Shown in pieces: positions 1 to 11,435 of a stretch of 64,000 bases of DNA. Location of the stretch: NCBI GenBank assembly GCA_029817715.1, contig JARUPY010000290.1:62001-126000 (forward strand), read 5' to 3'. Numbering within the stretch: the first letter of the stretch is position 1; every line of letters starts with the position of its first letter. The notes beneath the pieces were generated by a model. It did not search any database, was not told the DNA's origin, and worked only from the letters and a program-made list of their open reading frames with translations. The translations under genes and the position numbers were made by a program. The stretch is from Melastoma dodecandrum. Lineage: Eukaryota; Streptophyta; Magnoliopsida; Myrtales; Melastomataceae.

Positions 1-1185
1 TATAAATCAGTGATGTCAAAATAAATTACAAAAATTAATATTTCATATAAAAAATAGGGTTATAATTTTATCTATTATTGCCTTTCTTGAGGTCTACACT
101 CCTTTCCACTTCAACCTTTCAATTTTATCTTATTAATATTATTCATGTGAAATCTAACTCGCTATTAAATCTAATTTAAAGAAAAAAATGTGATTTTTAA
201 AAATTTATAATATAATATAATTTTATATTTTTGTGGGTTCTTAAATATTTTTGGATTGAGTTCTTGTTGAAAATGAAAAATATATGCTACGCTTTCGAGT
301 TTTAAATCAGTCGGCGTTGGCTATTGTACAACATTGTATAATATATAATTAAATATTTTTCTAGTGCTTAACAAAAAAAATAAAGAATTTTATTTTAATT
401 ATATATGGTTTAAAATCTCTTTTTACTCGTTTAAATAATTTAAACGTTTAACCTAACCCATTCCTTAATTTCACAAAGATAATTCCCTTTACACAGTTAA
501 TTTTCAAAATGCGTCATTAATTTTACAAAGAATACGCATTTAAAAAACGTGCCCGGGGACATCTCCTATGTTAAATGGAGAGCGGGTTTTGAAAGCTCAT
601 CCTTGACATCTATAATAAAAACAAGTTTTCAGAACACGTCTCTTTGTAAAATGAAGGGCGTTTTTTCGAAATCCGACTTACCAATAATAGACAAGTAAAT
701 TTTAAAACATCAACTGTATTCTGCTAATTATTTTTTAACTGACCGTGGAAACCTCTTTGTATGTGATTTGAAACATATATTAGATTTCAATTAGTAAATT
801 TAGCTCTATCCAAATTTTAAAGAATATATGATTTTAAGTTAATTTTAAACAGTTAATGATAATTTGTTTCAGAAACATAAAAACAATAACAAATCCAATT
901 AAAAAAATCAAATTTCATTACTGAGATTATAACAATAAAATAAAAATTTATGTTTCAGTTAAGAGATGAATGGTGAGAGTATCTAATCATTACATAAGAA
1001 TCTTCCTTGTATGTATAAAAAAGATCTTTTTATTTGTTAAATCCGTCTTTGTTTCTGATATCAACTACATGTTCGGGATCATTGGTAAGATCAATCTCCA
1101 AGTTCTCAACCTCTGCGTGAGAGAGCAAGAGATTTAAGACTTTGGGAAGTCAAACTGGGTTGGTCAACGGCGTTAGAGTGGTTTG
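1..1185. other. AT-rich intergenic DNA and 5' flank of the SAC gene
   Basis: No coding region is supported here. The sequence is strongly AT-rich with short A and T runs. The last approximately 170 bases are the likely promoter and 5' untranslated region of the downstream phosphatase gene. Confidence 0.6.
1014..1022 (+). promoter_or_regulatory. Candidate TATA box of the SAC phosphatase gene
   Basis: TATAAAAAA lies 172 bases upstream of the chosen ATG, which would give a 5' untranslated leader of about 140 bases. It is the best TATA-like match in the near upstream DNA. The sequence around it is AT-rich, so this is a moderate call. Confidence 0.4.
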
Positions 1186-4100
1186 ATGGCCGAGGAAGAA
1201 AGGGAAGCTCCTTTCGAAGAAGGTTGCTTGCACAAGTTCAGGGTCTATGAAACTCAGTCGGTAAGCACTTGTCTTTGATTCTGGGGGAGTGTGTGGTCGA
1301 AGTGTCGAGAATTACGAGTGTCTTAAGAGATGGTTGGTGGAATCGAATTTTGGCTCCGTGCTACGCAGCTTGTTTTCAAGGTTTGATGGAAGGGTCCGAA
1401 CACTGTGCCTCTGGATAAGTTCACGATTGCTAGAGCAGTTTTCCTTGTTTGGGACTACATTGGTGCTTGTTTGTGAATCAATTAGTAAGCTTTTTGCCGA
1501 GGCTAGTATGCACTTTCCTGAACGAATAGTCATCTGTTATTATCTGTTTCATATTTACGACATGCCTGCCTGATGACAAAAATAATATCCAGTAAGCGTT
1601 ATGAGTCCCTGAAGGATGATCCTCGGGTAAGCCCAAAGTGAGAAAAGGAAAGTTTGGCGCTCGCTTGGCTTCGTTTGTTCTCATTGTTTGAGTTATGGTG
1701 TGCAGTTTGCATCGTTTGACGAGCTAGTTTCTGCTGTAATACGACAGAGATTGTCACTTGATTGGGGATACTAATTCAAATTGTCACTTGATTGGGGATA
1801 CTAATTCAAACTTTCTGGGAACAGTATTTCTATTTGACAGGCCAAAATAAGAACAAAAACATTTGGCGGGTTTTGAAGATTAGCAGATTAGAATGTTCCG
1901 AGCTGAGTATTGTCGAAGATCCTACGATTTACACACAGTTGGAGTGCTATGATCTTCTAGAAAGGATACACGAAGGAAACAAGTCCACGGGCGGTCTCAA
2001 GTTCGTTACAGTATGCTATGGGATCATAGGTAAGTTCTCTAGCAGTCTTCACAACAGATGTCCTTCGCTGATTGCTGTCAATTTAAACTCATGGCTTTTT
2101 CCTTTTGCTTATAGGGATTGTGAAGTTTCTTGGGCCATATTACATCCTCCTCATAAAAAAGAGGAGGAAGATCGGGACAATATGTGGTCATACAATATAT
2201 GCGATCACAAAGAGTGAAATAATTACTATTCCAAATTCTGCTGTCCAGTCAGATGTGTCTGTTTCTAAGGATGAGAACAGGTTTTTTTCTTTCCTTTTTT
2301 TTTTTATAAATTTCCACATGTCAGTGTAAAATTTCAGCATCAAGGAAATATAAGGATGTTCTCCCTGCGTGTCCTATATTTGTCTGATCAGCACCCTGGT
2401 TGTCCGATAATGTTCTCCTGCAATGTGGTCCTTCTGGTAATTTGCGAAGATGCCTCCTGGCTTAACATCTTCTTGGGGAAGATTGTCCTTGCAATGTACT
2501 GCAGATATCTCTTCAAGGAACCTTGCTTCCTTGGTAGCCAGAGTTTTAAATATTTCAGTTGATGTAAAGGCCAAATGCGCACGCCAAACTATTGCTCTTG
2601 TCCTCTTTATATTACATGTTGTCGAACAAGGTACCATCATTCATGGTCATGGGGGATGTTATGTTTGTCGCTTATTGATTATGCTGCTTTTGTTTGCCTT
2701 CTAGTGCATAACTTTTTCTTTTGCGGTCTCATTGTCATTTCCTGGGCTGTTCCCCTGATCTTGGATTTTCCATTTCGTTTTGTTGCGTTAGGTACAAGAG
2801 GCTTCTAGGCATGATGGATCTTACAAAGGACTTCTATTACAGCTACACGTACCGAGTTATGTCCAGTCTGCAGAAGAATGTATGCAACATCCGGAGTGGA
2901 CAGCACCATCATGAAACGATGTTCGTTTGGAATGAGTACCTCACACGCAAGATGAAGGAAAGCATTAACAGTAACCTTTGGACTGTAGCATTGGTATATG
3001 GCTTCTTCAAGCAGGTAATGGAGATTGATTCTTCTTGGCATGTGACATAGATGAGGCGATCTTGGCATTCTGGAAAGACTGAGCTCCTCAGTTAGCTGCC
3101 GTAGAAGTTTTTAGTGGGCATGATAGAAAATGCTAACCCAATCTGATGCAAATTTCAGGTCCGTCTTTCTGTCTCTAACAAGGACTTGATCCTGACCTTG
3201 ATAGCCAGACGCTCACGTTTCTACGCGGGCACCAGGTACGAAAACTTTCTACTCAAGAATCACTTCTTTCCTTGGTGTTATCTCTCTTCCTACGCATGCT
3301 TTTCTTCTCTAACCTTTCTCTTTTTCGGTAACGGATATGATTCTGAAAGGCCTAGCACAAGCTTGATGGTGTTAACAGCTTATGTTGTAGGACTTCGCCT
3401 AAGAAAAATAGGATACTGTTCTGTTTCTTCAGTTGTTTTCTTGGTAATGCAGGTATCTGAGAAGAGGTGTAAACCGAAAGGGCAAAGTAGCGAATGACGT
3501 GGAGACTGAACAAATTATCATGGAAGACAATCTTGACGGCTCGTTGAAGATTAGTTCTGCAGTTCAAGTCCGGGGTTCCATACCCCTATTCTGGTCCCAG
3601 GATTCTTCGAAATTCGTCCTTAAGCCTGACATCATCTGTAAGTGTCGGAGAAATATCCAGTTAAATTTGTTTCATTTCAATTAAAAGTTTCTCTGAATTC
3701 ACCAATGCGCTGCAGTATCTAAGAAGGATGTCAAGTATGAAGCCACCAGACTACATTTTGAAGACCTTTCCACGAGATATGGAAATCCGATCGTCGTGCT
3801 GAACTTAATCAAGGTGTGTATTCCGCTCTTGTTTTTGGATCATGTTAGCGGACTGATATCGAGACTCCTTATGACTGACCCTAAAGTTTTTTTTCTAATA
3901 TGTTTGCTGCCTACGTGTACCGTGAGCAGTCACACGAAACAAAACCTCGAGAAACTATCCTTCTGTCAGAGTTTGTGAATGCGGCCCGAGTTCTTAATAA
4001 GGGTGCTCCTAAAGAGGATCGTATGAGATTCCTTCACTTTGACCTGCAGAGACATTCCAGGTATATATTGTTTACTGTTCAAAGTGATTTCTTTCACTCA

Positions 4101-6077
4101 TCAGGTACGGGATTCAACATAAATTCTTCTTTCAGGGAAGCTAGCATTGCGTTGTCTCTTCTTTCCAAGGTGGCAGCTGAGGCAGTAAACTTGACTGGCG
4201 TATTCTGCGGCAAGCTAATCAGTGTTTCCCAGAAAGAGAGGACATCAAGTTTATCAGTTCCCAAGTAAGTCATAGCGAGCTTGTTTTTCGATAGTTTGGA
4301 CTAGATACAACCTTCACTTGATTTCTCGAAGTTTACAGATTGGACTGGTTTTTTGTCACTTCATGGAATTACATTGAACTGCTTCTACTAAAATATAAGC
4401 CTTAGATGCCTAATTGTAATGACAATGAAATTAAGATGCAGGCAGAGATGCACAACCGAGAACTCCAACACAGAGGAAGGTCTTCACGTCCCTGACGACT
4501 CTGCAAACGATTATTGCAATTTATGTGCTAATTCGCTTCATGAGATCCTGGAACTTCAGAAGGGTATCCTGAGAACAAATTGCATTGACTGCCTGGATCG
4601 CACTAATGTGGCGCAATACGCGTATGGCTTAGTCGCGATGAAAAGGCAGCTTCATGCGTTAGGAGTACTTGAATCTCCCGAACTTGATTCCAATCACCCT
4701 GTGGCCGAGCAATTGATGGATTTGTATGAAACCATGGGCGACACTCTTGCACTTCAATACGGTGGTTCTCCAGCACATAACAAGGTGAGAAACCATTATA
4801 AGCCTTGACGTAAGACCGGCCTTTGGAATATCAGTAGTAACCAGAGTTTGGGTACTGTGAAACAGATATTCTCCGAGAGAAGAGGTCAATGGAGGGCGAC
4901 AATCCAGTCGCAGGATTTGTGGAAGTCTCTACAGAGATATTACAGCAACGCGTGGATTGATGGCGAGAAGCAAAATGCTATTAATCTGTGAGTGAAATAG
5001 CAGAATGTCTTCAGAAAGAACTTGGTTAGGATAAAATGTTAATGTGGATACTACCCCGGTATGCTGGTATAATCCGTTTTTTTGCTCGTGTTGCTGCAGG
5101 TTTTTGGGGTCCTTTCAGCCTCAACTAGGGAAACCTTCTCTGTGGGAAATAAATTCCGATCACCAACAAAGGATCGCCAGGTATATTAAGGAAGAGGGTG
5201 CTCGGTAATGAAGACAACTCTGAAGGATGAATCCCTGTCCCGTTGTCCATGTTTTTGTTCTGACTGAAAGAATCCCACTCTTTTTGTTTGTTATCTAGGT
5301 CATTCCTCATCAGATCACTATCTGATGGCAATCTGCAAAGCCAGCGCGGTTCCCCGATATCATCGAGAGATCTTGCTGGCAAGGATCAGCTACTTGACAG
5401 AACACGAGTCACGAGCGAAGGCCTGTCGGAATCATCGCCGGAGATTCCAGCTTGCTTATGTCTTGAGGCTAACTTCAGGTTCTTTCTGATATCCTCAACA
5501 AACCACGAGCAGGTTTCTGATGGAATGGAGCTTTGTACTGGCTCAATCTTGTTTTCATTCGTTAATCAGAAGTGTTGTCAAAATAGTCGCTGCAATTGCT
5601 GACAAACTGCATCCTTTGGCATGTAGGGAGGAACTCCCCGACGTAATCGAGGAGGATGAACAAGCAAACCGTGTTTGCAGATGCGGTGACAAACATTACA
5701 GAACATATGAAATCTCTTCCTCGGCAAACTCCTGCGACGAGGAACCACATGAAATGTACAAACCTGATCTCTGAGTTAATAATCCGTGTTTTCCCTGATC
5801 ACCCGAGGATTGATAGATAAATTTTTTCGTTGGAAATTCTGACAGCGTAGCATCGTGGACCGAACACGACGAGGACGGATCCAAGCATAAGGTAAGCTAT
5901 TTCCTCCCCGAAACTTGTGACAATATAATCTATCCTTGTTCCTGGCTTCTGAATCTGAATTCTTACGCTCTGATGTTGCAGGTCGACACAGATAACAACT
6001 TCGGAGATCCCGATAGTAACTTCACCAGATATTTCATGAGGTGGGTGGATGAAGGCGGGCTGTTCTACCATTGCTAA
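1186..6077 (+). CDS. SAC-domain phosphoinositide phosphatase (plant SAC2-SAC5-like)
   Basis: Sixteen exons with GT-AG introns join in one frame to 769 residues: 1186-1260, 1825-2029, 2115-2280, 2792-3014, 3159-3235, 3453-3637, 3716-3813, 3930-4060, 4136-4264, 4442-4784, 4866-4987, 5100-5204, 5299-5478, 5627-5755, 5846-5891 and 5982-6077. The product hydrolyses phosphate from membrane phosphoinositides. In plants, the SAC2-5 group acts on PtdIns(3,5)P2 at the tonoplast. The CX5R(T) phosphatase signature [12 protein letters not shown] is intact at 4572-4607 (about residues 474-485, catalytic Cys 477). Earlier SAC blocks are also visible: [54 protein letters not shown] and [11 protein letters not shown]. 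The C-terminal tail carries the RSLSDGNL block seen in plant SAC proteins, and no membrane segment is evident. The length matches the family. The start follows a TATA-like box and gives [13 protein letters not shown] before the conserved KFRVYETQS. Exon ends are inferred from sequence alone; the exon 14 donor (GTACAA) is the least certain. Confidence 0.93.
1750..1809 (+). repeat. Perfect 30-bp tandem duplication at the intron 1 3' end
   Basis: Two identical 30-bp units (1750-1779 and 1780-1809) sit just upstream of the exon 2 acceptor at 1823-1824. Each contains ATACTAATTC, which resembles a plant branch-point sequence, so the intron may carry two branch-point candidates. Confidence 0.9.
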
Positions 6078-6282
6078 CAACCAATCCAATAGGACAACTG
6101 ACTCGTAAATATTCTTCTTACCAATGTTGTTAGGACATTGTTCAGGTATAGAGTAATCTTAAATTCTTTTCTAAGGCACTTCCCATCCCCGTGTAGATAA
6201 AGTTATTGAAACAGTTGAATAAGAAGTAGGCCAAACTTTCTTATTTTCGTTCCTAACATCTGGCCCAACATCATTACCGACT
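6078..6282. other. Convergent 3' intergenic region
   Basis: About 200 bases separate the stop codon of the SAC gene (+) from the stop codon of the dehydrogenase (-). Both 3' untranslated regions must lie here and may overlap. Confidence 0.6.
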
Positions 6283-7122
6283 TCAGAGTTTCTTGTTAAG
6301 CCCGAAACGAGTTGAAAAGAAGAGATCTCTGGCCCAACTAGGCGACCAGGACAGTGCCGCAAACAGGCCAGTCATGTGCCCGAACATGATCCTCTTGGGC
6401 GGATGCGGGCTCAGCACTTTGCTCACCACGTGCCTGGCAAAGACGGCCGCATCAGTTGCGCTTTTTCCTTGTGAGGCTCTGCCCCTCTCGGCTATTGCTT
6501 CGGAGAACTCCCTGTACAGGTTCCACTCACGGTTCACGAGCTTTCCAGTAGTCGCGCTGCCAAAGTTCGACCTTATCGCCCCCGGGACTACGACCACAAC
6601 ATCGATGCCGAACGGCCGGAGCTCGACCCGAAGAGCATCTGAGAGGGCGTGCACAGCTGCCTTGCTGGCGCAGTAGGACCCGGCCCATGGGGTCGGTGCT
6701 AGCCCCACGACGCTCCCCACGTTCACGATCGTGCCGCTGCGGCGGGTCGCCATGTGGGGGACCACCCTCTGGATCAGTCGGAGCTGTCCAAGCGTGTTTA
6801 TTTCGTAGGCTCTGCGGATCTCATCCAGGGGTAGCTCGGCTAGTGGGCCGACACTTCCGATCCCTGCGTTGTTGATGATCACATCGATCCGCCCGCATTT
6901 GGACACCACGGCGTCCACAGCCGAAGCCACACTCTCGTCCGACATGACATCGAGCTCAATCGCTTCCATGTCGCCATTAACTAGATCTGACATCTTCTTC
7001 ACCCGTTGCGGGACATCTGTCGCAAAGACTTTGCAGTTCTGCTCGGCCAGCGCACGGCAGTACTCATACCCGATCCCGCCTCTCGCACAGCCGGTAACGA
7101 GAGCGACCTTCTGCTCGGCCAT
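6283..7122 (-). CDS. Short-chain dehydrogenase/reductase (AYR1-like acyl-DHAP reductase type)
   Basis: This intronless gene of 279 residues is a classical SDR with a Rossmann fold. It has the cofactor motif TGxxxGxG (TGCARGGIG, residues 10-18), NNAG at 84-87, Asn109, catalytic Ser137 in NVGSVVG, and Tyr150/Lys154 in YCASK. A C-terminal hydrophobic stretch (about 248-260, FGHMTGLFAALSW) is typical of plant proteins annotated as NADPH-dependent 1-acyldihydroxyacetone phosphate reductase-like. These would reduce a keto group in glycerolipid synthesis at the ER. The substrate is inferred from resemblance only; the SDR fold is directly visible. The reading frame is complete with all catalytic residues, and GC content is higher than in the flanks. 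It is convergent with the SAC gene and a TATA box lies about 37 bases upstream. Confidence 0.92.
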   Translation of the reverse strand: MAEQKVALVTGCARGGIGYEYCRALAEQNCKVFATDVPQRVKKMSDLVNGDMEAIELDVMSDESVASAVDAVVSKCGRIDVIINNAGIGSVGPLAELPLDEIRRAYEINTLGQLRLIQRVVPHMATRRSGTIVNVGSVVGLAPTPWAGSYCASKAAVHALSDALRVELRPFGIDVVVVVPGAIRSNFGSATTGKLVNREWNLYREFSEAIAERGRASQGKSATDAAVFARHVVSKVLSPHPPKRIMFGHMTGLFAALSWSPSWARDLFFSTRFGLNKKL

Positions 7123-7158
7123 GCCTGCCTTTTTTCCTCATATCCGAAAACTCGACTC

Positions 7159-7164
7159 TATATA
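7159..7164 (-). promoter_or_regulatory. Candidate TATA box of the SDR gene
   Basis: TATATA on the minus strand lies about 37 bases upstream of the SDR start codon. This would imply a very short leader of roughly ten bases, so a further upstream start of transcription is also possible. Confidence 0.35.
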
Positions 7165-7830
7165 CTCCTCGCGACGCCCTTCCAAGGCATCGGATTTGCC
7201 GAAGTCATTAAGATAACATCAAAAACCTCAAACAAGGTGAAACCCGAATATTCGACGCATGATCCCATCTTAAGATGAAGCCCTGCCGGCCGAACCAATG
7301 CCGATATCGTCCTCTTCTGAGGCGAACCTTAGTAGAAAACCTCATCCTGGTGCTAACTTTTCTGACTTGGTCATTGGTTGCAAATTCAATCTAATTACTG
7401 TTAATATAAGCATTCGGGGAGATCTAAATATAACATATGATGCATCTTCACTCACATGTTAAAAATATTTAGTTCATAGGTTAAAGAAAAACCATGATAG
7501 ACTACAAAATCACACATTTCATCAGCTTGTTACAACGATAGCTCTGCTACTCTGTTTCCTCCTTCCAAGTCGCTCCGATGAATCTGAATCTCGAATTAGG
7601 AAACTTTATGCTTTCCGCTTTGGCTGAATCTGTTTTTGGGAGGTCTGTATCCCCCACCCCCGGAGCACCCTTTGGCGAGCCAGGGACAACTTCGTCGTCT
7701 AGCGTTGTGGTCCCTGGCCTGCTGGTTACGGCCTCTGGTTCCGGCCGTTCTTCTTTCGGCTTCCTTTCCTTTCCCAATGAGACATTTTCTCTCCTCCATC
7801 TGTCTTCATTCCCATCCACACGACACAAAT
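7165..7830. other. Upstream flank of SDR and unidentified ORF-like stretch
   Basis: The first approximately 350 bases are non-coding. Between 7547 and 7828 the DNA is richer in GC and open in several frames on both strands. The minus-strand frame encodes a charged, Pro/Glu-rich peptide that I do not recognise. It could be the decayed 3' part of the neighbouring J-domain gene, or chance. Confidence 0.3.
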
Positions 7831-8178
7831 TTATGCATTACTACTTACTCTGACTATGGAAGTACCATGAAAGTTCCGCAGCCCCACGATGAAATTCTCC
7901 CATTTCCGAACCCAATCAATTGGCAAGCTTAGCCCGAAACAGAAGCTTTGGTAACTGCCACTGAAGCTGGAGGAACCATGGGCCGTCATGGTTCCCTTGC
8001 TCATCTCCGACGAGCTCCTCTTATTATTCAAGCTAGTGCCCACTCGGTATGACCCGTAGAAGGAGGATGACGACGGGGAGAACGAAGAACACATTCCTGG
8101 GTCGAGCGATCAGTAAGGGCGTGGGGAGAAGGCGCCGATGTCCCCCTGGAACATCTCGTCGAACAGGTCCAGTTCAAA
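7831..8178 (-). pseudogene. Last exon of an interrupted J-domain (DnaJ) gene
   Basis: The minus strand reads FELDLFDEMFQGDIGAF, then a Ser-rich tail with KRSSSEMSKGT and SSSFSGSYQSFCFG. This pattern is the C-terminal region of plant small J-domain proteins, whose usual text is F-E-E-L-Q-E-L-F-E-E-M-F-Q-G-D, a Ser-rich stretch, then S-F-Q-S-F-C. A TGA stop interrupts the frame after SPRPY (about 8115), and no clear acceptor AG is left at the exon's 5' edge. The matching upstream exons are at 17114-17790 on the same strand, with a caulimovirid insertion in between. The family assignment is from remembered conservation and should be aligned. Confidence 0.65.
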
Positions 8179-8470
8179 ATAACAACAACAGACAGCAGAA
8201 AACACCCAAAACTTATCAACAGTGATTTACGGACAGTAAGCAATAATTTAAGTAATAAGTGGACAATAGACGTCCAGCTCCAGCCCCAAAAGACTCCCAA
8301 CAGACAAACATAGATAAATGTTCCTTTTCATGGTGGTCCCCAAAATAAATTTATCCCTTACGGAGTTTCAAAATTACCGTTTTACGGCAGTTTTCTCCTA
8401 ACCTTTTCTTAACCAAGATTTTAACCCAAAATTAATCCTTCATGACACTCTTAGGGAATTATTCTTAAGC

Positions 8471-8484
8471 GGCTCTGATACCAA
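8471..8484 (-). promoter_or_regulatory. Met-tRNA primer-binding site of the pararetrovirus
   Basis: The minus strand reads TTGGTATCAGAGCC, complementary to the 3' end of plant initiator Met tRNA. It lies about 600 bases downstream of the candidate transcription start near 9090, the spacing known for caulimovirid pregenomic leaders. No LTR adjoins it. Confidence 0.75.
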
Positions 8485-9116
8485 ATTTATTACTGAAGAT
8501 AAGCGAAGCAAATCAACTCCCTAAAGAGTTAGATCTCAGCATGCTAGATATTTCTTTAGAAATACCAGGAATCGAACTTAAGAGTTTTTTCCCAATTGTC
8601 TTTATCGTCGGCATTCCACCAACCTCAAATACTCGTTTGAGTATTTTGAACTTGCCGTAAATCCGAGATTAGACTTACCTTCAAGGAAATATTCCTCGAA
8701 CTCACTCTGTACTAGAGTCAGCTCTTCCAATTTCTTAGAATAGAACCAACTTTAATAATTGAATTATCTGGGCCGATAGATTATCCAGACGATCTACCAC
8801 TGTATTAAGAAGTCTAGTAGTAGAATCCTTGCCAACCCCGTGATCCAAGTGGAATAATTCAGAGTTTGGGCAATCAGTCATAAGAATGACTCATGCACTG
8901 CACCACTTTAATCTATTGATCAAAGTCTTCTATCAGGTTAAAACATAAACAACTTAAACTAAGATGCTTATCATACCTTACTCCAGTGGGTAGCTTCGGG
9001 GTTCACCAAGCTTCCACAACTTCTGGGAATTCAAGAGACGCTCACTTCTCAGTGTTGAGAATTCTGTGAGAGAGAGATGCTCTTCTGTGTCTTCTGAATG
9101 CCCTTACCACGAGGGT

Positions 9117-9124
9117 CTTATATA
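9117..9124 (-). promoter_or_regulatory. Candidate pregenomic RNA (35S-type) promoter TATA box
   Basis: The minus strand carries TCTATATAAG, followed about 50 bases downstream by a CT-rich leader (GCATCTCTCTCTCACAG) like those of caulimovirid 35S-type promoters. It sits between the inclusion-protein-like region and the primer site, exactly where the pregenomic promoter is expected. Confidence 0.65.
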
Positions 9125-9126
9125 GA

Positions 9127-9754
9127 CACTCCTCATCCAACCACAAGGTTAAGTCATAAAGACTCTTCCATCAAGGTTTCGATTCGCAAATCTGACCTTA
9201 AGTTAGTTTTAATCAATTTTGATTAATTCTAACTCCCCTTGATTCCTTAAGGTATTTTTGTTGTTGGAGGACAATCAAAGAAATCTTACTCAGAGAGATG
9301 TGATAGAAAATTTCTCTATTCAGATTGCCTCCCCGAAAATGGTAGAGGGTTGTGAAATATATACACAAAGGAGCTGGTGCTTATGCACTGTTTGCCAGCT
9401 CAAAAGTAAAAGAATCTACTTTTACAAAGCTTTCAAAAGCTAACTAGACTACAAAATTGCCTAGTCTATCACTATACAATTGTTATCCCCTTTCCGTATT
9501 ATTGCTTCATCCAAGGAGATTCCTTCTTCTTTGGCGTGTGAAGACTCGCCAGTTCCTTCCAAGCGCCCCTGATCAGCATTTTGTTGGGCTCTCTCCTCAT
9601 CTTGCTTGAATCGCTGTGCTAAGGATTTATCAGTGTAGTCAGCGATTTTACTCCAGACTTCAAAGGTGTCCGTCCGGAGGCATAATTCAGAGTTCTCCTT
9701 CCTCCAGAAACTATCTAGAAGATCTAGAACTCTCTCCCATCCTCTTTCTCCTGC
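9127..9754 (-). other. Pararetroviral intergenic region upstream of the promoter
   Basis: No protein is supported here. The segment lies between the end of the inclusion-protein-like ORF and the TATA box and is presumed to hold viral promoter elements. A 61-codon plus-strand reading frame at 9258-9443 shows no recognisable features. Confidence 0.45.
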
Positions 9755-11432
9755 CTACTCATCTGCATAGCTAAGATAAGAACGGAGAATCGTGACAATT
9801 GTCATACCGTCACTGAGCACATAGTATAGCTCCTTGCGGGCAAACACGTGCTCCAGCACATCTTTCAGAAACTCAACTTTTATGACCTTTCTTACAGTCT
9901 TATCCTTGTAATACTTGCGCCATAAACCCCTTTGATCGAGGTCCTGTTTTTTAGGTTCTATCAGATGCCTACTTTCACTAGGATGGATATCCCACACTTG
10001 CATGTTAGGAAGAATTACCTTCCCATACTGCTCATGTTCTTCTTCCTCCATCGTAGTGCTAGTAATCAGTGCTGTGGCGTATTTTGAACCATAGCCTAAG
10101 CACCCGAGTATGAACTTTACCAAATGAGGCAGTTGGTTTATCTGCTTTGGTTCTGATCTATCGATCTCTAGAATATCAACAAACCCCGCATACAAATAAG
10201 GTAAAGCAACTCCCACCATACCTGAACTAATCCTCAGGGATGACCACTTCTCCGATATCCAGTGTAGATATGGTTGAAGTACAGAGTTTTCCTCGAGCGA
10301 GGATTCTCTCATATCCACCACCACTCTAGAAGTCTCGTAGTCCTTGACTTCACACGGTAGTATGGACATTGTCGTGGTGAGAATTTGATGTCTGTCTCTT
10401 ACGGACTTTGACAGTTCTTCTCCATCTGCAGCCTTGTAAGTTAACTTGGCCTCCAGATCTTTGATGTACTCAATCGCCTTTGCTACGAAAAACTTAATTT
10501 GGGCTTGGTAATTCCTTTTGATACCTCTCCCATAAGTCCTCCACAAACAACAGTGGCATCCCAAGACAGGGATCCATCCTTGAAAGAGTCCAAATCAAAA
10601 AACTATGATCTATCCAGATCTCATGACCTCAGTCATCGTGAGCTTGCTCACCAGGTTCAACTGAACCTCCCTGAGGAATTACTTCCTCAAGGTTCTCCTG
10701 AGTTTGAGGATTACCTTCTTCGAGTGCCGTTGGTATCTCGTAATTGAAATACTCGTCGTACTCCATATCAGCCGCTTCATCAGGATGTTCTTCCTTCTGA
10801 ATAATTGGCTCGCCAATGAAGGCTTTAAACTTTGCTTCCTCTTCTGCATACTCACTTTCCATCCTCTCTTTCTGTTCCTCTTTGCTTTGTAACAAAGCCT
10901 TGTAGGACTTTACAGCTTGGTTAATAGAGATTTTCTGCTCTTTGGCCATATGATTACGGCAGTAATTAAACTGCTCCATGGTCAAAGGAGACCACCAAGG
11001 TTCTTCAACCTTACCGTCCTTCTTGGGACCAGAAGACTTCAGCTGCTTCGCTTTCTTCTTCTTTCTGGTTTTCTCCTGGGAATTAGCCTGAGCTTCTTCC
11101 TTCATATCTGCCATTTTTGCTTTTCCTTTAGAGCTTACCTCTCCAGGATCAGCCATTTTCTCTTGAAGATCATTTTCCACGTTTCCTTCGGGTTTGACAT
11201 CGTCTTTTCCCTTAGGACCCGTCACTCCCTGCTGGGAATCTTTTTCTGCTTTTCCTTTGGAATTGGTTTTTACCTTTTCCTTAGGTTCAGCCATTCCCTT
11301 CTGGGAATCATCTTTCGTTTTTCCTTTAAAGTTAACAGGATCTTTCTTCTTAGGATCAACCATCTCCTTTTGGAGATCAGTTTCCCCCTTTCTCTTTGAG
11401 TTGGTTTTTACCTTCTCCTTGAGATTAGCCAC
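9755..11432 (-). pseudogene. Inclusion-body/transactivator-like region of the pararetrovirus
   Basis: Two successive minus-strand frames (11432-10629 and 10564-9755) follow pol, the position of the inclusion-body/transactivator protein in caulimovirids. The first begins with tandem 23-residue Lys/Glu/Asp-rich repeats (each starting MxxP or MxNL) and continues through a basic stretch to WWSPLTMEQFNYCRNHM. Its tail is acidic. The second is a globular-looking stretch with a SYLSYADE end. The function is inferred from position, not from a recognised motif. The two frames are separated by a break, so the copy is non-functional. Confidence 0.55.
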
Positions 11433-11435
11433 ACC

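Noticed and set aside
6293..7278. Long plus-strand reading frames opposite the dehydrogenase gene
   Set aside because: They are antisense shadows of a GC-rich SDR gene with intact catalytic residues on the minus strand.
8471..9253. TTGGTATCAGAGCC read as the primer site of an LTR retrotransposon with its LTR at 8485-9253
   Set aside because: No TG...CA bounded LTR or partner was found, and the gene order upstream has a movement protein and no integrase. A pararetroviral leader explains the primer site and the TATA box at the right spacing.
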